From Oscheius onirici (Eukaryota; Nematoda; Chromadorea; Rhabditida; Rhabditidae), in NCBI GenBank assembly GCA_932521025.1, contig OW051472.1:7626001-7690000 (forward strand): a DNA stretch of 64,000 nucleotides, written 5' to 3'. Below, one piece after another: positions 56,101-64,000 of the stretch. The notes beneath the pieces were generated by a model. It searched no databases. It was not told where the DNA came from and saw only the letters and a program-made list of their open reading frames with translations. Each line of letters opens with the position of its first letter. Position 1 is the first letter of the stretch. The translations under genes were made by a program, and so were the position numbers.

Positions 56101-58996
56101 AGGATTCCTCTCGTATTGTTTACAAATTGAATAGAAATGTCGAAGCTTTGAAGCACCGCCGACTTCCTCAAAAGATCCGAGTCAGGCTCTGAGTTGTCAA
56201 AGCAAGCCGCCGGAGCAAAGGTCTTCAGAGAGGTAACATTTGGATGTTTATTTGTTGATCCAATACAAATAGTAGACAATGTTTGTGTTCCCGGTAAGTA
56301 AGTGTAAGGTCGCGTGGGCATAATCCTGTTGGCTGACAGCTGATAACCACCACCCGGCTGGATTATCCTCCTCCCCCGGTTGAAGGTTACGGTATTGACC
56401 TCGAGAGACGAGAGTTCAAGACAATCTGCCCCTGGAGTCCGCGTCAAGGACTCCCACTTTCACATTAGGCCTTGCGGCACAAAATGAGGGAGTTCGACTG
56501 AAACTAAGGGAAGTTATGCTCTCAACGGTATACGGTAGCGGAGATTATTTGACTATTGAGGCGTCGCTGATCCGCTCAAACGACGAGTCAATCCGATTTG
56601 GAGAGAGAGGAAGGAACTTTTGGATGGAGTGCGCGAAAGAGGGACAGGCAGGAATCTTCCGTGACAGGTTTTTGTGTCCCGGCTGTAAACTATCGCCATT
56701 ACATTATGCAAGGCGGCATTCTCTTGACGAATGGGTGTTAAGACACAGGGACCGAGGATTTTTTTCACTCTTTCGAGCGTTGGAAAACCCTGGAACTTTT
56801 GTCAACGCTCAGAAGAAAGGGGTACTGAATGCAACAATTTTTGGAAGGGATAGCGTCGAAGGGAGTATGCATTTCCAAGATAGAACTATCAACAGAAGCT
56901 TAACCAAAACAGGGATTCTGCGCAAGTTGCCGTAGGCTGTTGGTGAGTCTACTAATGCAGACACGAAAAAAGAACATTGACTGTTTGGTCAAAGTGGTAG
57001 AAGTATTGTTTGACTGTTAATTGGTTCTCGACTCTTGATTAAAACTTTCTCACTATCTTTTTCAGAGTATTAGAGGAACATTCGCGCTCACTGTCCCAAC
57101 TCTCTGAAGCTCGGCATGAAAAGCTCGATGGCCATTGAACAGACTTTTAGATATGACAGAACTAAGAGTACAGTTCCAGATATTCTTTATTCAAAAAAGG
57201 AAGTGGACACGACGAGCGAAGTAACGTGAGATCTAAGAAATCTCGTCTCCACCACTTGAGAGCCGACTCTTCATGGCCACCCACATGACTGATAAGATTC
57301 CGGCAAGAGTCTGTCCTAAAGAAGAAGCGCAGTAGACTCAACATACAGTGGATCTGCCCAGAAAGAGTTGGCTAATGTTTGAAAACATTATCTGATTGTC
57401 TTTTGGAGTTCAAGCCTTTTTTGAGCTCACTAAACTGAACAAAAAATCTCGCAGATCAGTAAGCTAGTTACCATATTTCCATTGAGACTATAACTCAATC
57501 AGCCTTCTTTACTCGAAGGTCAATAGTTCTAACCGTCCTTTAGACTGTGACTCTCTGCCTCTTGAGGACGACGCCAATAATTAGCATACCTCCAGCCAGC
57601 GTCAAGGTCGAATCATTTTATTTGTTTTATCCGGTCCCGCAACCCTCGGTCCGAATTTACGACCTCTTAATCGGTTAGGTGAAGAGGGATGAGAGAGGGA
57701 GATTCCAGATTTTCTAGAAAATACAGCTGTTGTCAAGGCTCCACCTGTGTCTCATATTGCTCCGGCCAGCTGGCTCCCGGATGATTGTTCTGTTGCCAAG
57801 TTGTGCGTGAACGATTATAGTCGAGATATTCATCTCGACATGACCCAAAGGATAATCACCGACTGAGAGAAGTTGGAGCCAGTCGACCAGAGAGGGACAT
57901 CTGGAGCCACTTGACACATCATCCACAAATCTGTATTGAGAGAGTAAGGACGCAGTAATTAACACATGTCGGAAGAGGCTGTGAACATATGGACCGCTAG
58001 AAAGGAAGACAGGGACGAAAACACTGGTTCTCTAGAGGTTCACTGAGGGTTTTTGTACAGCTGATCTCAGAGAGTGACTTAACCAGATACCTAGTGATAC
58101 CGAAGCTGCAGAAGAGTAAAGCTCGGTCCAGGAAGGTCGCTTTCAAATTTGAGGGTTACGGTTTGGTCGGGAAAAGAATCGTTGTTCCAATATCCAGAAC
58201 GAAATAGTTCCGATCAGAAGAAATTTGAAAATTTATGTCCTGCAGGTCTCAAAATGTGCTTAGCTGACAATGAGCATTGAATCTTTGTGTGGTTTATAGC
58301 TCTCGAAGCGAAATGATATTAGGACATAGTATTTCAGCCAACAAGATATCCGAAACAAGGTTTGCAACGCTAGATGCAGAAATTTCCTTTTTTTTGGGAA
58401 GACCGAGAATCTGTCCCACTCTTCCTTGGTTCTTTATGCCCAGCAATCCTTTACCAGTCCGGAAGTTACCAGTATAGATCTACCCATACTGAGCGATGTT
58501 CCCCTCATTACTTTTTATTCAAAACTGACTAATTACCTTCGTTGTTTCAAAGAAACGTTTCCAAAGCAAAACTCGTAACAACAGTTTTCATTGGAACTCC
58601 ACAAATATCCCCTTGTCAATTAGAGTTTCGGACAGACACAGTGACTTGGGAGCAATTGGTACATTTGGAGAGAATAGAAAACTCGTCTATGATCCGACGA
58701 GACTTCCTTGTCAGTACCATATATTAGCATTCGGTAACGAGAGGTAAGCCAGTACTTGTCTTGATCAGGTAAAGACGCAGCTGTTCCCGGTTTAGCATCA
58801 TCTACGGTTATCATTCGTTTCGCACAGCTGTTACTGGTAAGACGACCTACCAAACACTTGTTACGGTACATGAGTAGCAGCAGAAACAGGTGGCAAGGGT
58901 TGCGCTTCTCCTGTTGCGTCACTACCGTAAATCAAAGAGAGTCCTCAAAGAGACTTGGCGCTTCCGTGAGGTCAGGGAAGTGCTTCCTGGCGGGAC

Positions 58997-59194
58997 ATGG
59001 GTTTTATCGCTCCCGCCCTTGAAGATATTCGGTCGATTGAGCAGCCGATTGAGTCGAAAAAGAGCGTCGTTGTGATCGTGGGAGGAAAAAGTCACATCAT
59101 CAGCACGGTTCACTACCGCCAGTACGTGGAGGCAGAAAAAGTGATCGTGACGCGGCGGCAGGTTTCTCGCATTGGGACTGTAAAGATAGACTAG
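58997..59194 (+). CDS. Short open frame with coding-like codon use (65 aa), doubtful
   Basis: ATG at 58997 opens MGFIAPALEDIRSIEQ, then KKSVVVIVGGKSHIIST and a basic end with a stop at 59192-59194. GC content and codon choice look more gene-like than the flanks. The opposite strand is also open here and no upstream exon or domain is seen, so confidence is low. Confidence 0.2.
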   Translation: MGFIAPALEDIRSIEQPIESKKSVVVIVGGKSHIISTVHYRQYVEAEKVIVTRRQVSRIGTVKID

Positions 59195-59681
59195 AGGGAT
59201 CTTTATCAAACCTGGTATCAAATTGTAGACAGATTCTCAGGCCTCTTTTTGGATATTGTTCCAGTTGACGTCTACAAGCCGTAGTTTCAGTGAACACCTG
59301 ACAATGTGGAGAATATTTACAACTATTGAAAGTCCCGGTAAGAATTTAGCGGTGATTCAAAAGACCAAAATATAAAGTCTCAGTTTCTGTCCTTCTTTTC
59401 TCTTCATTTTTCTCTTTCTTCCAATTATTTACGTGTGAAAAGGTATAGAAGCCATGAGAAAAACTTCAGAGACCAAAAAAACGAGAAAACAAGAGAATAC
59501 TTTGCAAATTTTCTTTGCAGAACAACGTCTCTCCAAAAAAGTTGTTTTTGCCAACCCTCGTTTTATGGAGAATCGAAAGTGCATTTTCGACCTGACGAAA
59601 CTATTTCTGTTCAAACGCCAATACCTCTCCTTTTTGAAGATTGCATAAGATCGTAGTTTTCACAACAAAACATTCAGTGTC

Positions 59682-59691
59682 CTGCTTTCAG
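59682..59691 (+). promoter_or_regulatory. Putative spliced-leader trans-splice acceptor of rom-5
   Basis: The sequence CTGCTTTCAG ends immediately before the ATG at 59692. Such an acceptor with no 5' UTR is typical of nematode messages that receive a spliced leader. Confidence 0.5.
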
Positions 59692-61201
59692 ATGTTCCCA
59701 TTACGATGCTCGAAGCTTCTTTGCGTCCAACTGCGATTCTTCTCGAAGTGTTCTCCCCGTCTCGACCGATTTTCTCGCGAATCTCTTCGGAACAGAATCT
59801 ATAAGCAAGAGCTGAAGGATTTGAGCAAGCAGAACATACAAACTCCAGGTATTTGTGTGCTACTTTAAGCCAGCTCTATTTTTCAGGCCCATCGTCATTA
59901 CCCTACGCAGGCGATGTTGTAGCCCTGAGGCCGTCTAGAGATCTGTGGAAAGCACTGGGTTTCACAGCCTTTGTAAGTTTTTCGTTCCCTTTTCATGATG
60001 TTTCGGCTCTTTTTCGTTTTAGCCGTCACGCTGCCAGTAACAGGCAACGTCGAATTTATTGAAACAGTCTATAGCATACTTTAACTGTACCCTGAACCTC
60101 GGCAAACTTTTAGTATATTTTTGTTAGCCGTGAAGTTATTCCCTTTTACGCATCGAGAGAAAAGGGCATTTTCTCTTTCCCCATACTTATGCTGTCTTTA
60201 AAAAACGGCCTAGTACGAGTTACAAAACGAATTTTCTTCATTTGCATCCAAAAAATGGAGGTTTTTAAGGTCGGAGCGACGTCGTTCACACTGGCAGTGG
60301 TATCAGATCTCGAACGGGCCCGACAATTGCCGAAGACGCTCCAACAAGCCGCCACCAACTTTTTCAACGAGACTTTCCGATCGCAAGAAGAGGAAAGTAG
60401 CATTACGTGGAAGCAGCTAACCGCCGGCGAGAAAAACTGCTTCTATCTTGTAGGAGCCAATTTGCTGGTCTTTATACTCTGGCGAGTCAAAACACTCCAA
60501 CCCTTTATGTGGCGGTATTTCACAAATAGTTTCGCATCACGTAGGTCATTATTATTCTCTTTTACAGCCTACTTCAGGTAGTTTGTGCCTTCCAATGCTG
60601 CTCAGTGCCTTTTCTCATTCGAATCTACTTCATTTCGGGTTAAACATGTACGTGGTCTATTCTTTCGCTAGTCTGGCAGCCGACAAGTTTCTAGGAGTCG
60701 ATCAGGTACGGTTTCTGATAAATATCTCGTTCTGATAAAACTCGGCAAACACTTCTTTGAAAAGCTCCGATCATTTTTCAGTTCTGGGGCTTCTACTGCA
60801 CAGCCGCCGTCGTCTCATCCCTTACCTCTCTCATGCACAAATCGGCTGTTCGATCATCTATCAGAGCTCTCGGAGCGGTAAATTTTTTTTTCGTCACAAA
60901 AGTCCGTTTTTAGAGCGGAGCCATCCTGGCCCTTCTGACCTACACGTGCATGAAAATTCCCGACGCCCGTCTCAAGATCGTCTTCGTGCCATTCTTCGAC
61001 TTTTCTGCCCAGGCGGCCGTCTTCGGTATCCTGCTCTTCGATCTCTGCGGCCTCGTCTTCAAATTCCGTCTCTTCGACCACGCTGCTCACCTTGGAGGAG
61101 CCCTTTTCGGAGTTTTCTATGCCCTCATCGGTGAACATTTCATTTGGCAACATTTTGGAAATTTTGTGGAAGAGTTTTATAGAAAAATTAGGAAAGAATA
61201 A
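59692..61201 (+). CDS. rom-5: Mitochondrial rhomboid protease of the PARL family (341 aa)
   Basis: Six exons: 59692-59848, 59887-59972, 60270-60540, 60578-60705, 60782-60877, 60914-61201; phases agree (1,026 nt). The N-terminus (MFPLRCSKLLCVQLRFFSKC) is basic and fits a mitochondrial presequence. Several hydrophobic segments follow. The rhomboid core contains LPMLLSAFSHSNLLHFGLNM, then LGASGAILALL with the catalytic serine at residue 247 (GxSG split exactly at an intron), and DHAAHLGGALFG with the catalytic histidine at 305. PARL proteases cleave within the inner mitochondrial membrane, with PINK1- and OPA1-type substrates in other animals. Intron 2 (297 bp) is the longest. AATAAA overlaps the stop codon (61197-61202). 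It converges on cul-3 with 307 bp between the stop codons. Confidence 0.93.
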
Positions 61202-61508
61202 ATGACGGATTTTATGTTTTTAAAAACTGTATACAATGTTGGAGCTCTTGAGACGCTCACATGCTGAGGGGACCCGATTCGGACTGGGGGAGAAAACATA
61301 CGGACGAGTATGTCGATTTTGACTAATATGAGAAGTTAGGGTGTAAGATATACTCGTAGACATCAAGAACCTACAGAAAATGAAACCGGAACATACTTGC
61401 GATTAGGGAGAGAGAAAGGCTAAAACGCAGGAACACGGAGAAAAGTATAGATTCGAGTGCACAATTTTTGATTTTAGTTTCACCGGTTAATTACGGAGGG
61501 GTCAGAAG
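61202..61508. other. Shared 3' region between rom-5 and cul-3
   Basis: The gap of 307 bp between convergent stop codons holds the 3' UTRs of both genes. No further gene is visible. Confidence 0.7.
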
Positions 61509-64000
61509 TTAGGCCACGTAGTTGTAGAGACGATGGTTCTGAGCGTCTCGGGCCAGATATTCGCGCTCGATCAGCGACTCGATTCGTTTCTTGATCAGCT
61601 GCGGTGACGGCATGAAGCGATGTTTCAGCTGATTGGTGACCTCTGTGACGAGGTTGTTGTGATCCATCTGCTTTCGCGACTTCATGATACGGACAATGGC
61701 CGCTTCTACTTCGTGTTTTCTGTCCTCGTCAATCTGGATAGAGCAGGATATCACAAAAGACAAAAAAAATCCAACCTTGTTCTTGATCTCCTTTCTCTCC
61801 GGTTCCATGTCACTCTTTGTGGCGACGAGCTGTATCTTGATACGGTTGAGCTTCGAATTAAACGAGTCGTTGACGGAGAACTCGTCGCTGCCGTCAATAT
61901 CCTTGCCCTTTCCTTTTCGCTGCAAAATTCGCTGAGTCGGCTTGCCCATGGCCAATGACTGCAGCACTTTCTTCAATTCTTTGTCCGGCACTTGTGTATC
62001 GGCCTAAAACAGATTTTTGCTCTTATAATGGCTAAAAACGAACCAGCAGCTCGGTGAAGGTCATTTTCGCCTTGGCGTTGAATCTCATGAGCACGACCAT
62101 AGTCTGCGTGGTAGTTTGGAGAATCTTCTCGCGTTTAGAGACATGTTGAACGGCGGAACTGCTTCCAGCCTCCTCTTGCTGACTGGCATCTTCCTGCGGC
62201 GGTCCGTAGAAGATCGCGCGAACATCAGCACTTCCCAGCATCGTGTTCAGGGTTATTTTTCTACCGCTGTGCTTCTGCACGTAGAAATCTTCGAAAGTCT
62301 GAAATTTCAATAGGTGAAAGATAAAAATCAAGGACAACCTTGAAGCTGGTCATGCAGACAGTCGGCAGGATGCACATTTGAGTTGAGCTTTGAGTCGGCC
62401 AAATTCCAGCAGTCAGAACACGAACATTGATGTCGACAGGATCACGTAGGCGAATCTAAACGTTTTATTCATTTGCAGTGAAAAGAAACGAACCTGCTGA
62501 CTGCTTTCTCTGTGATCCTTGAAGCTGCTGGTCAAAGTGGCCCAGATTTCCTTGTCGCGGAACATATTTTCCAGCTTCTGGGTAAACTGACAGCCGCATT
62601 CAGTCTTCAGTTTGCTCAACATGGCCTTTTCCGCATCGTCCGATATGCTCTTATCGAGTAGCAGTCGTTTGGCTAGATGTTGCTTGTAGAATTTCTCGAA
62701 AATATCCTTCTCCTGCAGGAAACGGAAGAGAACCATGGCCTTGTCCAAATAGGCCTCAATCTCGTTGTCTCCGACGACACGATTTCCCTTCTTCAGCTTT
62801 TCATCCATGTACAGGGAGAGAAATTCCGGACTTTTCTGGTTCTTGTTGAAAAAGCTCTCAAAGTCATTTTGAATCTTATTCTTGAACAGCTTGTCGTTGG
62901 CGAATGCATCGTAGAGGAAGTGATCACAGCGATCCTTCAGATCGAGAAGAGACTGGATGTACTTGACGGGATTGTTGACAAGCTCGCCCGTCTCGCTTAC
63001 AATGGCGTCTCCGAGGCCACAGAGATATCTGAAATTAGCTATTCTTCAACGTTGGAAAAGCTACAAAAAAGCAAAAAAAGAAGACGAACTCACTTGCTAA
63101 GAGCTACAGTCATGGTCTGAAGGCCATTCTCGACACGATGAAGCAATCTGTACATTCTCCTCAGATCGTCAACTTGATCATTGGCCAGCATGTGCTGAAC
63201 GCCACTGTCCTCCATGTTGACAATCGTTTGAAGGTGGCTCGTAATCAGTACATTATCCAAAACGGCGAGAACTTTGTTTTCCGTCTCCTGGTCCAGATAT
63301 CTCTTTGCTCTGTTCAGCTCGTTCTCCAGACAAAGCTCAACCTCGCGGGTGTAGGTGCTTGAATTCTTCGCCTCGAGATATTTTTGTCCTTTCTGTCTAT
63401 AGTATTCGGCCGTCTCGAAGAGGAACGGTTCTTCAAACTCCTGCACGTAGACGCTACGGTTGTCTATTCCGAGCGAGACCAGCATCTGACAAGCCTGCTT
63501 GATTCCCATCCTGAAAGGATGCCGTAGAATGGAAAAGAAGGCGACGCTTACCAATTAACGTTGGTTCCGTTTCGTTCATCGGAAATCATATTGAGTAGAG
63601 TTGCCCTGAGCTGCTGGTTCACACCGCCGCGTTGCAAGACAGCATCTCTGAAAAACGTTGTCGTTAGAAGAGTTCGAAAGACATAGGTAGGAAAAAATTC
63701 AAAAAGGTGCTTGCCTGAAGACGATGAGTCCTAGCGAGTAGACGTTTTCCACGTTCTGCTGGGCCACGTAGACTCTATCCATGTACATTAGAATGTCTCT
63801 GATCATGATCTTAACCACACAATGAATGAATTCCATGACGAACAAAGCTTACCATTGCTGTGGTATGGTCGTGCCAGACGTGAGTCAACGTATCGAGAAG
63901 TGTATTTTCCGCGATGGCTGTCTGGACTAGAGGGGCTATGTAGTTGGCCATATGATCGGTGACGACAGCTCGCAGGCCATTATAAAGCTTCTCTCCGTGT
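61509..64000 (-). CDS. cul-3: Cullin-3, scaffold of BTB-type ubiquitin ligases (5' end outside the window)
   Basis: Nine exons on the minus strand: 63853-64000 (partial), 63715-63809, 63552-63647, 63094-63510, 62494-63028, 62339-62455, 62044-62298, 61776-62003, 61509-61733; phases agree. They give 704 residues, lacking roughly the first 65 of a normal CUL3. Recognisable blocks are [14 protein letters not shown] in the N-terminal helical repeats, [20 protein letters not shown] and [16 protein letters not shown] in the cullin homology region that binds the RING protein, and the winged-helix end [13 protein letters not shown]...LYNYVA. The MKSRK block carries the neddylation lysine. With RBX1 and BTB adaptors it ubiquitinates targets; in C. 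elegans CUL-3 removes katanin after meiosis. The intron after 63715 has a GC donor. Confidence 0.97.
63648..63714 (-). other. GC-AG intron in cul-3
   Basis: The exon ends TTCAG followed by GCAAGC, and the next exon begins AGATGCTG after TTTTTCAG. Only this junction restores FRDAVLQ, which matches the cullin family. The rest of the donor fits the consensus well, as is usual for GC donors. Confidence 0.8.

Larger units (their letters stand above)
49115..59691. other. Large intergenic region upstream of the SoxB gene
   Basis: Over 10 kb without a confident gene. Most open frames are short, overlapping and without domains. It contains a tRNA-like remnant at 50610-50690, scattered TACGGTA/TACCGTA motifs (about 52904, 52938, 53549, 54433, 56388, 56530, 58860, 58922), and two weak coding candidates at 52378-53178 and 58997-59194 that are listed separately. 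Its size is compatible with distributed regulatory elements for the SoxB gene, which is inference only. Confidence 0.55.

Noticed and set aside
61620-61958. Plus-strand frames opposite cul-3 exons
   Set aside because: They are shadows of the strongly conserved cul-3 coding sequence on the other strand.

Overview
The window is nuclear DNA of a nematode, most likely a rhabditid-type worm. The signs are very short introns (mostly 38-70 bp) ending in TTTTCAG/TTTAG, an ATG placed directly after a trans-splice-like acceptor, ShKT and C6-like secreted domains, and clear SoxB, PARL/ROM-5 and CUL-3 genes. The species cannot be named from sequence alone.

Layout. (1) 1-4.8 kb: repeat-rich and gene-poor. 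Two identical 217-bp inverted arms (1-217 and 3969-4185) each carry an exon with a DEDDh-exonuclease-like motif, and a LINE reverse-transcriptase C-terminus lies on the minus strand. A small orphan island of Thr/Ser repeat at 4.58-4.76 kb is half sense and half antisense. (2) 4.88-5.33 kb, minus strand: a small secreted ShKT-domain protein with two exons. (3) 7.70-41.68 kb, plus strand: the dominant feature, one gene of 23 inferred exons whose splice phases all agree. It encodes about 11,025 residues: signal peptide, C6-like Cys domain, one uninterrupted 30,072-bp exon of Thr/Ser/Pro mucin repeat (about 10,020 residues), then eight Cys-rich WSEW/TSR-like modules. (4) 46.3-49.1 kb, minus strand: a SoxB transcription factor with six exons and 322 aa. 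(5) 49.1-59.7 kb: mostly non-coding with dispersed TACGGTA-type motifs; two weak coding candidates are noted. (6) 59.69-61.20 kb, plus strand: a mitochondrial PARL-type rhomboid protease (rom-5), convergent with (7) cul-3 on the minus strand (61.51 kb to the window end, 5' end missing).

The genes do not form a pathway. sox-2-like, rom-5 and cul-3 are conserved housekeeping or developmental genes. The unusual system is the giant secreted mucin-like gene. Its repeat array shows higher-order duplication (a 1,038-bp block in tandem) and position-specific codon use, pointing to DNA-level homogenisation by unequal exchange while the reading frame is kept. The very long open frame on the opposite strand of the array is a compositional shadow and is not annotated.
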